NCBI RefSeq assembly: GCF_963576675.1
Contig: NC_088917.1
Span: 73,332,610-73,396,609, forward strand
Direction: 5' to 3'
DNA length: 64,000 nucleotides
Source: Euphorbia lathyris
Taxonomy: Eukaryota > Streptophyta > Magnoliopsida > Malpighiales > Euphorbiaceae
A model generated the notes under the pieces. The model was not told where the DNA came from, searched no databases, and saw only the letters and a list, made by a program, of their open reading frames with translations. The position numbers were made by a program, and so were the translations under genes. Of this stretch, positions 46,926 through 58,112 are shown piece after piece. Every line of letters begins with the position of its first letter. Position 1 is the first letter of the stretch.

Positions 46926-48106
46926 GGCCCCGTTTGTTTGGGGAAAAATATTGTGTTCTGGAAAAGTTTATGCAGGAAAAATATTATGCAGGAAAATAAA
47001 ATATTTTTCTGTGTTTGGCAACAACACTGGAAAATATTTTTTGGTGTTTCGCTACAACACTAGAAAATATTTTCCAACCACTAAAAACGTGAAAACACAC
47101 ACTAAAAAACGTAAAAATTTGTTAAAAACACAAAAAAAAACTTGAAAATTTGTTAAAAATGCGAAAATCACGAAAAGTAAAAAAAGTATTAAAAATATGA
47201 GAAAAAAGTGAAAAAAATAGTGTTAAAAACACAAAAAAAAAGTTTTTTCACATTTTTGACATTTTTTGTACGTTTTCTCGTGTTATTAACGTTATTGTGT
47301 TTTTTTTTTTTGCATGTTTTCGTGTTTTCACGTTTAGTTTTTTCGTATTTCGGTTTTTTCCTTTTTCACGTTTAGTTTTTCTGTGTTATTAACATTATTG
47401 TGTTTTTATTTTCGCATTTTGTTACTTTTTCGTGTTTTTCACGTTTTTGTGATTTTTACGTGTTCGGGTTTTGCTTGCATTTTTCGTCTTTTCATATTTA
47501 TCACGTTTTTCACTTATTGTCACGTTTTTGTGTTTTTTACGTGTTCGTGTTTTGTTTGTATTTTTCGTCTTTTCATGTTTATCACGTTTTTCACTTATTG
47601 TCACGTTTTTGTGTTTTAGCATTTTTCGCGTTTTCGTGTCTTTCGTATTTTTCACGTTTTCGTGTTTTTTGTATTTTTCACGTTTTTGTATAATTTGCGT
47701 TTTCTTACTTTTTTGCGTGTTCATGTTTTGTCCTTTTTCAAGTGTTTGCTTCTTTTTTTTGTGTTTTTGTGTTTTTCACATTTGTTCACCTTTCCATGTT
47801 TTTTGCGGGTTTTTTTTCATATTCTCGTGTTTTATAACGTTTTCACGTTATTAATGTTTTTTTTGTGTTTCATATTTTTGTATTTTTACATTTTTTAAGG
47901 TTTTCTCCATTTTTCTCTAAACGCGTATGTTTTGAGGAAAATGTTTTACCCTTTTGAAAAGGGTAAAACATTTTCCCTTATTTCTTCATTCATTTTCCAT
48001 TGACTTGCCACTTATTTTCCTTTGACTTATTTTCCTGCCCAAACAAACACTGGAAAATTGAGAAAATATTTTCCTGCAGAATATTTTCCCCCAAACAAAC
48101 AGGGTC
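46926..48106. mobile_element. Large foldback/Tourist-like element with low-complexity core
   Basis: TIRs GGCCCCGTTTGTTTGGGG and, reversed, GACCCTGTTTGTTTGGGG, with TTA at 46923-46925 and 48107-48109. The left part is A-rich and the right part T-rich, built from degenerate repeats of CGTTTTTCGTGTTTTTCACG type. Overlapping frames across 47383-47898 are only Phe/Val/Cys low complexity. Confidence 0.75.
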
Positions 48107-48109
48107 TTA

Positions 48110-48373
48110 GGCCGTGTTCTTTTTGACTTAAATTCAGTATAAGTAAGTTCAGTTCAGTTCAACATCATTCAGTTAAGTTCAGTTCAGTTAATTTCAGTAA
48201 TTAATTATTTATTATAATTATAATTATTTATATATAATTTATTATTATTTTTTATATATAATTTATAATTAATATTATTTATATACAATTTATCATTATT
48301 TATTATAATTATAACTATTTATATATAATTTATTATAATTTATAATTTAGTATTATTTATATATAATTTATCA
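48110..48373. repeat. AT-rich degenerate tandem repeat
   Basis: TTCAGTTCAG-type repeats at 48135-48200, then TATATAATTTAT/TTATTATAATTAT units to 48390. Confidence 0.7.
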
Positions 48374-49100
48374 TTATTTATTATAATTATTTTTTTTGGT
48401 AGACAAAGGAAAGAAAAAACAAAAAACCAGAAAAAAATAACCCGGGATTAGCCTGGAAAAGCTAATCCCAACTTGATCAGCAGAAAGCAAAGAAGAAAGG
48501 AAGTTCGGAGGCGACGAGAAGATAGATACACCAAGCATCCTCTCCTGGCCCTCAGCAGCAAGGCGGTCAGCAACCATGTTCTGCTCTCTGAAGACATGCC
48601 CAAACTTGATGGTATCGAAGGAGGAACATAACCTTTTGATCCCTTTTAGTAAATTTTGGCTGCCTAAACTGATGGTCTTATTTTCAGAGATACTTTTAAC
48701 TGCTTCTAGGTTGTCAGATTCCACAATCAACCTTTTTAAACCTAGGTTCTTAGCGAGCCTAAGCCCAGAGAATATTCTCCAGAGCTCAGCAGTGAAGGAA
48801 GAACTCACTCCTAGGTTCTGAGCAAAGCCAGATACCCAAGCACCTCCAGCGTCTCTCCTCCGTGAAGTAGGGAGGCTTCTCACGGGGATGTTGCTCGGGG
48901 GCGGCCCTTCGCTCCGTATCTGATGATACGTTGAGGTACTACGGCCCACTACCTGCAGCCTCGCCCGGATCCTGAGCAGAAGATCTGGCATTGGAAGGCC
49001 CCGCTACCCCAGTTGGTTGACTGGAAGCTTCATCCTCGCGTGGTTGCTCCCCCTGGTTTTGGTCCGAAGAGCCTGTTGAACCACCTTTCCACATGATTTT
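48374..49100 (-). pseudogene. LINE RNase H remnant with poly(A), possibly internally deleted
   Basis: On the minus strand the frame has GGAWVSGFAQNLGV, SSFTAELWRIFSGLRLAK, IVESDNLEAVKS and FREQNMVADRLAAEG, the plant LINE RNase H without its first strand, then CTAATCCCGG and ACCA8, the same 3' end as the fragment at 15683-15933. Upstream (48960-49096) a separate frame, MWKGGSTGSSDQNQGEQPRE and on, is Gly/Ser/Gln/Pro-rich; it may be the N-terminal part of a retroelement protein joined here by deletion, but I cannot place it. Confidence 0.65.
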
Positions 49101-49236
49101 GATTTGACAAAATTATTTAACAAGAATTAAATCTCCATGTTAAAAATATTCTAACACATTAAATTTAAATGTTTTGATTTATTCATAATAATGTGTTTGT
49201 TCAATGTTGAGTTACTTAATATATAAGACATTAAGT

Positions 49237-50447
49237 TGTAAGGCCCAAAGGCCCACAAGAGAAAGTTAAGCCTAAGTCAACGGATGAAAGCCTCACGGCC
49301 CCAGATCAAAACACAGCTTGTACTGAGTAAAACGCAAGCTCAGCAATGAGAAGGATCGAGAAGCCTTCGACCAAAAGCTTCAAGATGAAGCTGCTGAGTT
49401 GAGCGACAAGAAAGTCAGGTCAGCGGCTGACCTGAATAAACTTGAAGACAAAGTATTTCTACTTTGGGTAAAGTTCAGAAGACGCAGAAAGTTGTCTGGA
49501 AGACTTTACCATAAATGTGGAGACATTCTGTCTTGTCTGACGGAAAGCTGCTAAGCACTGCCGAAGACAGAAGATACAAGAATTTGATTGTCCGAGGACG
49601 CCGAGCACGTACTGAGTGAAAGCGACATGGAGCTGTTTCCCTCCAACGGTTATTTCGAAATTCAAAATTATCGGTGCATCAAGTGTCACTATAAATAGGC
49701 CACTCAAACGCTTCATTCGATGAAGATCTTCAATTAAGTCGAAACGCTGACCAAATTGTTATTCGAAGTTCTGTGAGAAAAGCAAAGCAAATCTTACACC
49801 AATTCCAATTCTGTGTAAAAGTCTAGAGTGATCTAAATCATCTAAAGTGTCTTAGCAATTGTTGTTTAGGACAAACAAACACTTATCATTTCTAGAAGTA
49901 TAGAAATGAGAAGCTGAGTACTCGGTCATAGTACTCAGCGGTAGAAATAGGAGTGAGTAGAGGAATAGAGGAAGGTACTCTTGTATACTCAGCTTTCTAT
50001 TGTAAAAGGTTTGTGCACTACCTTTAAAGAGCTCAGTAGATGATTCTGAAAAGCTCGGAAGGAATTTCGGGGACTGGACATAGGCGGAGAGGCCAAACCA
50101 GGATACGTCTGCTGAGTAATATCTTTCTAACCCTTATCTCCTTAAATTATTGCTTGCTATAACATTGCCTAGTTAAACGCTAAAAAGAACATAAGCTGAG
50201 TTGAGTGAACTGAGAAGCTGAGTTCAGGAATAGACTCAAGTGCTATCTCCTGACTCAAGGACAGATTCAGACTTAGCCACTTGTTGACTAAGCTTGTATC
50301 TAAAAATTACTCAGTTTCACCGTGCTAAAAGACTTCGAAAAAGTCTGAGGTAAAAATTAATAGTCAGCCATACGTGAAAATTTTAAATAGTTCCTAACCT
50401 CCCCCCCCCCCTTGGAACTAATATTGTCACGTTACACGGGACCAACA
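49237..50447 (+). repeat. 5' LTR of the Copia element
   Basis: Starts TGTAAGGCCC and ends ACCAACA just before the primer site. The start is inferred because the partner LTR lies outside the window. TATAAATA at 49690-49697 is the likely promoter. A C-run lies at about 50401-50411. Confidence 0.7.
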
Positions 50448-50449
50448 AG

Positions 50450-50461
50450 TGGTATCAGAGC
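50450..50461 (+). promoter_or_regulatory. Primer-binding site of the Copia element
   Basis: TGGTATCAGAGC, complementary to the initiator-Met tRNA 3' end, two bases after the LTR. Confidence 0.9.
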
Positions 50462-50509
50462 CTAACAGCTCACTGAACAAGATATAACTATCTTGAGCTG
50501 ATCCCCACA

Positions 50510-52252
50510 ATGGCTGAGAACAACACTCGTTTCCTCCCAGAAAATCAGACAACTCAGATTCTTCCTGAGGGACTGTCCATTACTAGGCCTCCTCTGTTCT
50601 TCTGGTCTAACTATACCTTTTGGAAGAATAGAATGAAAAACTTCATTCAGGCAACAAACATGAGTGCATGGCTTTCCATAGTCCAAGGCCCATTTGTCCC
50701 TGTTGAAACTGTTGACGGACAAACGCCTGTCAAAGTTGAGGCTAAGTGGTCAGAGGATGACCTCAAGAAAATGCAAAATCATGCCGCTGCTATAAACATG
50801 CTTCACTGTGCGTTAGATGCTGCATAGTATAATAAAATCTCAGGTTGCGAGTCTGCACAGGAGATATGGAAGAAGTTGGAGGTCACCTATGAAGGAACCA
50901 GTAAGGTCAAGGAATCCAAGGTGAACCAACACATGAGGTTGTACGAGTTGTTCGAGATGAATGATGGTGAAGGAATTTCTGACATGAACTCAAGGTTCAC
51001 CAACATTATTAACGAACTCAAGAGGCTTGGCAAGAACTTCACTGAGGAAGAGCAAGTGAAGAAAATACTGACGAGTCTTCCCCAAAGCTGGCAAGCAAAG
51101 AAGACAGCCGTTGAGGAAGCCCAAGACCTAACCACCTACAAGTATGATGAGCTCATCGGATCTCTGCTGACCCAGGAGACATCGATGAAGAACTTTGAGG
51201 TGAAAGAAAAAGCTGAGGACAAGAAGCAAAAGTCTCTTGTCATGAAAGCTGACTCCACTGATGGTGACTCATCTGATGATGAAGAAATGGCCATGTTCAC
51301 AAGAAAGATGAAGAAGCTGTTCCGCAAAAATGACAAGTACAGTAGAAAGCCATTCAAGAAATATGACAAATACAAAGCTGAGTCAAGCGACAGCAAATAT
51401 AAGAAGGAAAGCTCAAAGCCTATCACATGCTTTGAATGTCATCAAACTGGCCATATCAAGTCGAGATGTCCTACCCTAAAGAAGGACAAGAAAAGTGGGA
51501 GAAAAGCAATGGTGGCCACATGGAGCGATAGCGATGAATCATCCTCATCAAGAGTTGAAGCCACTGAGTCAGCAAACATCTGTTTCATGGCAGATGAGTC
51601 TGCTGACCCCTGTCCTTCTGAGCAAGCTGACTCATTATGTGCATCTGACAATGAGGAACAACCAACTGAGGTAACTACTCTACCTTTGCTCAGAAATGAA
51701 ATGATTAATGCCCTGAGTGATCTTTACACACTTGTCAAAAAGTGTAACAAGAAAGTGTGAGCACTCAGCAGGCGATGTGATGAGATTGAGGAGGTCAAAC
51801 TCAGTGACCTTCGTCATCTTCTCCAGGACAATACTAGGCAAGATGAAAATCTTAAGATCATGCATAGTTATGTCACTGAGGTCAAATCAGACTCTAAGAA
51901 GCTAAGGAAAGACATCACATCTATTCAGAACCAGCTAAAGGTTCCGAATAAGAAAAACGTCCATCATTACACTGAGTACTCAGGTACTAGTCCGCGGAAA
52001 TGGACTCCCCAAATAAATGTCCAATGTGACTTTTGTGGGAAGAAAGGCCACACTACCAAGGTGTGTTGGCATGCTCAGCACAATGGTGCTGACCCGCCAA
52101 TAAGGCGTCCACAAAGGAAGGTCCATTGTGACTTCTGTGGTAAGACTGGCCACACCACCAACGTGTGCCGTCATAAAATGAAATATGATGTATCACCTGC
52201 TATGCCTAACAAACGAGGACCAAAAAAGACTTGGGTACCTAAAGATAACTAG
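50510..52252 (+). pseudogene. Copia Gag, two in-frame stops
   Basis: Frame 2 from ATG 50510 (MAENNTRFLPE) to TAG 52250. It holds the Copia Gag fold (FFWSNYTFWKNRM, EIWKKLEVTYEGTSKVKE, ILTSLPQSW), a Lys-rich stretch, a first zinc knuckle CFECHQTGHIKSRC near 51430, and, after an acidic region, two more knuckles CDFCGKKGHTTKVC and CDFCGKTGHTTNVC near 52025 and 52130. Stops at TAG 50825-50827 and TGA 51758-51760 are in the same frame, so no indel is involved. Multiple knuckles fit the SIRE-type Gag. Confidence 0.82.
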
Positions 52253-52257
52253 TTATA

Positions 52258-53585
52258 GTGCAGGTCGGCCTGAGGTGTGCGGAGACGTCAAAGTTGTGGT
52301 ACATTGACAGCGCATGCTCGAGGCATATGACGGGTGATGAAACTCAGTTCATCACACTTGAGCTTAAACGAGGAGGAAGCGTAAGTTTTGGAGACAACAA
52401 AAAGGGTAAGATAGTAGGGTCAGGAACCATTGGCGGCAATCCTACTATTGAGTCAGTCTCCCTAGTCAGAGGACTTGAATATAACCTACTAAGCATAGCT
52501 CAGCTGTGCGATAGCGGTAGAAAGGTTATATTCGATACCACTGGATGTAAAATACTCGAGGGGAAAACGAATGAATTGATTTTAACCGCCCCTCGTGTTG
52601 ACAATGACTTTATGCTGAGTTTAGAAAAGAAAATTTCAAAAAATATATGCTTAGTGTCAAAGGAAGAAAATTCCTGGCTATGGCACAGGAGACTTGGTCA
52701 TGTAAGCATGGACCTCCTGGCCAAATTAGCAAGAAAGCAATTAGTTGAGGGACTGCCCGAACTTAAGTTCGAAAAGGATCAATTATGCAATGCTTGTCAG
52801 CAAGGAAAACAAACCAAAAAATCTTTTCACAGTAAAAACATCGTCTCAACTAAGCATCCACTAGAGTTGCTACACTTGGATCTCTTCGGACCAGTCCAGC
52901 CGCTGAGCTTGGGTGGTAGGAGATTTTCCTTGGTCATTGTAGATGACTTTTCTCGGTACACTTGGATCATCCTGCTGAGTAGCAAAGATGAAACCTTTGA
53001 GACATTTTCAACATTAGTTAGAAAGCATGAAAATGATAAAGACCTAAAACTAGCTCACATCCGAAGTGATAATGGTGGAGAATTCAAAAACCAACAGTTT
53101 ATTGAGTTCTGTGAAGCCAGCGGCATTGACCATAACTTCTCTGCTCCTAGAACTCCTCAACAGAATGGGGTAGTTGAAAGGAAGAACAGAACCTTGGTTG
53201 AAATAGTCAGGACAATGCTGAGAGAGAATAGGCTTCCAAAGTACTTTTGGGGTGAAGCTGTCAACACAGCCTGTTATTGCTCTAGTCAGACCCATATTGA
53301 AGAAAACCCCCTACGAACTTTGGAAAGGACGAAAACCCAACATTGGATATTTTTGTGCCTTTGGTTGTAAATGTTTTATTTTAAATACTAAAGACAATCT
53401 TGCTAAGTTTGATTCAAAAGCTGATGAAGCTATATTTTTAGGCTACTCAACAAACATCAAAGCATATAGAGTTTTCAATAAATGAACTCAGGTCTTAGAA
53501 GAGTCAGTACACATTGAGTTCGATAAAATAAACCCCGCATGGAAGGTCAGTCAACCGACTGAGGATGATCCATACTCAGCAGATG
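52258..53585 (+). pseudogene. Copia protease and integrase, frameshifted
   Basis: Frame 1 begins one frame away from Gag, near 52255. Protease active site is YIDSACSRHMTG (residues about 16-27). The GAG-pre-integrase/zinc region has WLWHRRLGHVSMD with two His and CNACQQGK with two Cys. Integrase core: LHLDLFGPV (first Asp), IRSDNGGEF (second Asp), PQQNGVVERKN (Glu). Near 53280 the frame shifts to frame 2, where KTPYELWKGRKPNIGYF continues, with a TGA at 53483 for a likely Arg. The reading is then cut by the Athila insertion at 53590. Confidence 0.85.
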
Positions 53586-53827
53586 CTGACTGATAGGGGC
53601 ATTTCGTCCCTATCTTTTAGCGTGATTTACGGTTTAATTTTAGATGAAATAAACAAGTTTAATTGAAAAAATATAGTGTTTTAATAAAATAACGAAATAA
53701 AAATAAATTCCATACTTTCGGTTAATTTTCCCTATTTTTGAGTTAATTAGAAATAAAAACGTCAAGCTAACTCGGCTCTCGAGAATTGTATTTCAGGTAC
53801 GAGCAAGGAATGAAATTCCACCGACAT

Positions 53828-54298
53828 ACGCGGGGCGTATCTCCCTTCACGCGGGGCGTGGAACACTTGGTCAGAAATAATTGACTCAATCCACAGGCAC
53901 CATGTGGGATCTAGTCACCAATACACAGGGCGTATCAACAACCACACGAGGCATGGAACATGTGTCAGAAATGATAAGCCTAATCCGGAAAGTCAGACTG
54001 CATGGTCTCCCTAAGTCAACTACCCTACACGGGACATACCACCTTACACGCGGGGCATGTAAGGAAGTTCTTCAATCCAAAAAACTCAGAGACTCATTTA
54101 CGCGGGGCGTGTTTCAGCTACGCGAGGCGTAAAAGACTCAATTCAAGCAATAAAATCTCAGAAACTCAACCACGCGAGGCGCACCCAAGTCTACGCAGGG
54201 CGTGGTTGAGACAACAAGATCTGGATTTGGTCCACATGCAGGAGATTTCTGACAGAATGGGCAACTACGCGAAGCGTACTCCACCATACGCGGGGCGT
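53828..54298 (+). promoter_or_regulatory. Six two-box ACGCGGGGCGT modules in the 5' LTR
   Basis: First boxes at 53828, 53923, 54027, 54100, 54172 and 54267; second boxes 21 bp on (20 bp in the fourth), in the same orientation. Examples are ACGCGGGGCGT, ACGCGAGGCGT, ACACAGGGCGT. The last ends about 80 bp before the LTR TATA box. Confidence 0.85.
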
Positions 54299-54377
54299 AT
54301 CATGGGAATTCTGCAGAAAATAATGTTCCTCCATACTTGTATCTTATGAAATTACAAATCTACCCTAGCTTGATGTG

Positions 54378-54385
54378 TATAAATA
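54378..54385 (+). promoter_or_regulatory. TATA box in the LTR of the second Athila-type element
   Basis: TATAAATA, repeated at the equivalent place in the right LTR near 61939. Confidence 0.6.
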
Positions 54386-55414
54386 GGAGTGACTAGCACT
54401 CATTTAGAGACCTTACACCTTGGAGATACAATTATAATATAGTTAAAGCTCTTGTTAATTTTGTTTGAGATTATATTTATAGAGTAAAACTCTTCCACCT
54501 TGAGAGCTTGTTCGTTGATTCCGGCATTCCATCAAAGTTCCGCTCCATCTCCGCTCACCAAGCTCGAAAGCTCCACCTCCAAGTCCTCAGAGACGGCCTT
54601 GAGTCCGGTTAGCTAGTTTCGAGGGTGGATTCTTCCCTTTTTACTTGCTAACTAGCTTGCACTCTTCCTATGTACTAGGCTTGGTTGTATTCCGTATTTA
54701 CGCTTTCCATATTTATAATATATGATTTGCAATTTCCGTTTCTATATACGTGTTGATACTTATTGCTTGTTTTGATACTCGTAATTGATTATTGTGTAGG
54801 AGAACACGATTTCCGACGCCATTCGGGCTATCTTTAGGGATTCACATAGGTGTTGCCTTACCGGAAGTGACGCTCCGGAAACCGTAGGAATTGACAAGCC
54901 ACGGAACTTACGGTCCCTAATTTCTGATCCCGAGCATTAGACACGCCTTGACTAGGAACCACGTAGTCTAAGTACTTCACGGGTCGGTCACACTACACAT
55001 AGTCGTCATTGCAAGAGTAAATCGTTAACCGTATATATATTGGGAGTCATTGTTTGTCATATTTATAACTTATCGCCATCCGCATCATTTCGTAGAGTTT
55101 TTGTTATATAAATTTGTCTCAACCGTAGTTAGGAGTAGTTTGTAGTTGTTCTCCGAATCAACTCAAAGTATTCACCGCCTAGATAACGTATAAAACCAAG
55201 TCGTCTAATACTTGTAGTTATAAATCCCGTGGATTCGATACCCGGTCTTACCCGGATTGTTACTTGATACGACGGGGTACACTTGCCCCTAAGTAGTGGC
55301 GTCTAGTAGAGATAGAGCATTTAGAAAGATCACATCCGTAGTCATAACGCGCTTATCATAATACACATTTCGTTGTTAAAAGAAAGCTCTACTAACCGCG
55401 CCCCATCAAGTTTT

Positions 55415-55432
55415 TGGCGCCGTTGCCGGGGA
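55415..55432 (+). promoter_or_regulatory. Primer-binding site of the second Athila-type element
   Basis: TGGCGCCGTTGCCGGGGA, as in the first Athila-type element. Confidence 0.82.
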
Positions 55433-55577
55433 TTTATAATTTCTTGCAATATTAGACAAAAACGTTTTATTGTTAGTCTAAGCATTATTTGTATAAATTT
55501 TTTATATATACTTTACATATATACTTTTCACTAACAAAATTCTTTCTTGTTTATAATTGATTTCAATTATTTATTTT

Positions 55578-57098
55578 ATGCACACCCGATCTCGTAGTGA
55601 TACGCTCGTTCCTATTGATCTTGAAATTGAACGTACTCTTTGTAGGATTCGGAGAGAGAAAATGGCAAACCTCAACAATGAAGCTAACCAGCCCGAGGTC
55701 AACCAAAGGCCACCGGTGCAACCCGTGAATAACAACCGCAATGGTGGAGGCAACGACATGCGCTCAATGATGGAGATTCTTGCTCCGCACCGTCCTCAAA
55801 ATGGTAACGGAATCGTTGCCCCCACCATCCCAGCCAACATATATGAAATCAAGACTAGCATGATCCAACTCATCCAACAACTTGGCCAGTTCGGAGGGGA
55901 ACCGCATGAAAACCCTAACGAACATTTGGATAAATTTCTTATGTGTGCCGAAACTTCTCAACAAAACGGTGTACCGGTTGAGGCCGTCCGACTAAAGTTG
56001 TTTCCTTTCTCTTTGACAGGACAAGTGTTGGAGTGGTTGCACTCGTTGGAGGCGGGTTCGATTACATCATGGGTGGAACTTGAGAAGGAGTTCCTTTCTT
56101 ACTACTTCCCGCCTTCCAAAACGGTCAAGTTGAGGAACGACATCACTACCTTTCGGCAGCTCGAACACGAAGCCCTTCATGCGGCTTGGGCACAATTCCG
56201 AAAGCTGCTACGAAGATGCCCGCACCACGATATCCCCAAGCACGATCTGTTAAGCACTTTTTATCACGGATTAACACCTCCTAATCGTGCCACTGTGGAT
56301 TCCGCAGCAGGTGGGGACCTGTTTAGGAAGTCGGCCAGTGAAGCATACGAGCTCATTCACGAGCTCACAAGGAAAAACGTACAATGCCAAGAAGATCGGC
56401 TTACCGGACCTTCGCGACATCAAACGTTCGTCGTGGAGAAATAGGCTCCGAAAAGTTCCATGGAGGAAATGAATAAAAAACTTGACGCTTTGATAGCCCA
56501 GTTGAGCCTTAACAAAGTTGCACAGGTCCTGATATGCAATCATTGTGGTGGAGATCATGACGGACTTAATTGCCAAGCCGGTAGCGCTTTCACCGGCGAT
56601 ACCGAAAATGTAAGCTACATAGGAGGCAATCAAAGGTACAATCCTAACCCGAACTCCTATTCACACCACCACAATAATAATAACAGCGGATGGAGGCCTC
56701 GATACCAACACCCGAACTTGTCATATGGCAATAATAATAATGTGTTGAGGCCCCCATCCGACTTTGATCAAGAATATCGGGAAAATGGGCTAGGGCAATC
56801 ACAAACCATGCCCGATAATCGGAACACACCACCTCCCGATAATGTGCATGGCGAGTCCGTAACATCCTTGTTAAAGGATATCTTAACCCGTTTGGCCGAT
56901 AGTGAGGTGTTTTGCAGGGACCTTAGCCGCCAGGTAGCCCATTTGAATCGTCAGCAACAGGAGAGGCCATTAGGAACCCTCCCGGCAAACACTAAGCAGA
57001 ACCCACGGGGAAAAAATAGGGAGTCTAGACGGGCGATCACGCTCCTAAATAGTAGAAGTTCGAACCCGTCATGTTCCAACTCGGACAACCTGCAGTAA
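55578..57098 (+). pseudogene. Athila Gag, one in-frame stop
   Basis: Frame 3 from ATG 55578 (MHTRSRSDT). An Asn/Pro-rich N-terminus leads into the Gag core: FGGEPHENPNEHLDKFL, LKLFPFSLTGQVLEWLHSL, EKEFLSYYFPPSKTVKL, AAWAQFRKLLRRCPHHD and DSAAGGDLFRKSASEAYEL. TAG at 56442-56444 interrupts it; the frame resumes with MEEMNKKLDALIAQL and a knuckle CNHCGGDHDGLNC near 56537, then a His/Asn-rich stretch. It ends at TAA 57096-57098 with no protease. With one point change it is nearly whole, in contrast to the missing pol. Confidence 0.83.
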
Positions 57099-58019
57099 CC
57101 CGCCGCATGAGAAAGTCGGGCTACTTCGACTCTAAACGTAGCATCGGTTTGAATCTCTCAAACCACTTGTTTATATGTGTCATAACCGTTTTTCAACTTA
57201 TTTTTATTTATTTTTACGTTTCTCTCTTTTATGTTATTTTTCTCCTTTTAGTTATTTTCATTTTTAGTTATATTTTTATTTCTCATAAATCAAAAGAAAA
57301 ACAAATCCCATTTTTAATCCAAAATCTTTTAATCACGCGGGACATACAACCCAGTACGCCTCGCGCATCTGCGTGTCTGACCCATTTTTACAATAAAAGA
57401 CACGTTACGCGGGGTGTCCTTCCTACCACGCCCCGCGTAACCTTCGACAATTAACCCCCTCTCAAATAAACGCCACGTATTGGACACGCGGGACGTGCCC
57501 TAGGGCACGCCTCGCGTATCCTTGGGGAGTTGCGAATTGCAACTCCCCATGGCAGCCTTTCCCTCTCCCACCTTTCCCATCACTCTCTCCTCTTCCCCAA
57601 AAATCTTTCTCACTTCTCCACTCCACCTCCTCTCTCCTCCAATCACCCTTCACCTTTTCAAATTCAAAACTTCCCTCTTTATTATTTTTGTAACCACCCT
57701 CTTAATTATTCATTAAAATAATAAAAACAATAAATAAATAATTAAAACCCATAAAAATTCAAGAAAACTCCTTAAAACCGAAAACTGCTCGTTCCACGCG
57801 GGGCGTACCCCCATTTACGCCCCGCGTCCTCGCCCTTCTCCCACCAAATTAGGGTCAAGAGGTGCAATGCGCGAGGCGTGCTCCCCTGCACGCCCCGCGT
57901 ACCGTGCCGTTTTTGCGTCCAATAATGGGCAGGAGGTGGGATACGCGTGGCGTGGCCTCTTCACGCCTCGCATACCCCTCTGGGAATCCGAGTTTTACTT
58001 AGATTCCCACCTCCTCCCC
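57099..58019. other. Non-coding region between Gag and ORF-1, with paired boxes
   Basis: Holds six inverted box pairs (57335/57356, 57407/57428, 57486/57507, 57796/57817, 57869/57890, 57943/57963), five with 21-bp and one with 20-bp spacing. The rest is AT-rich or pyrimidine-rich. Confidence 0.75.
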
Positions 58020-58027
58020 TATAAATA
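58020..58027 (+). promoter_or_regulatory. Internal TATA box ahead of ORF-1
   Basis: TATAAATA 86 bp before the ORF-1 ATG, followed by a pyrimidine patch (CTTCTTCCCTTCTTCTTCC) and ACCATGG around the start. This suggests a separate transcript for ORF-1. Confidence 0.6.
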
Positions 58028-58112
58028 CTTCCCCTTCTTCCCTTCTTCTTCCTCACAACTCTCTTTAACTTCCCACAATCTTCCTACACTCTCTCCATCC
58101 CTCACCAACACC

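Larger units (their letters stand above)
53591..55408 (+). repeat. 5' LTR of the second Athila-type element
   Basis: 1818 bp. Several differences from the right LTR are CpG to TpG/CpA changes inside the GC-rich boxes. Confidence 0.93.

Noticed and set aside
47383..47898. Overlapping plus-strand frames rich in Phe, Val, Cys and their minus-strand partner
   Set aside because: They arise from T-rich tandem repeats of the foldback element; no domain and several frames open at once.
55571..56865. Minus-strand frames opposite the second Athila Gag
   Set aside because: Antisense shadows of the Gag frame.
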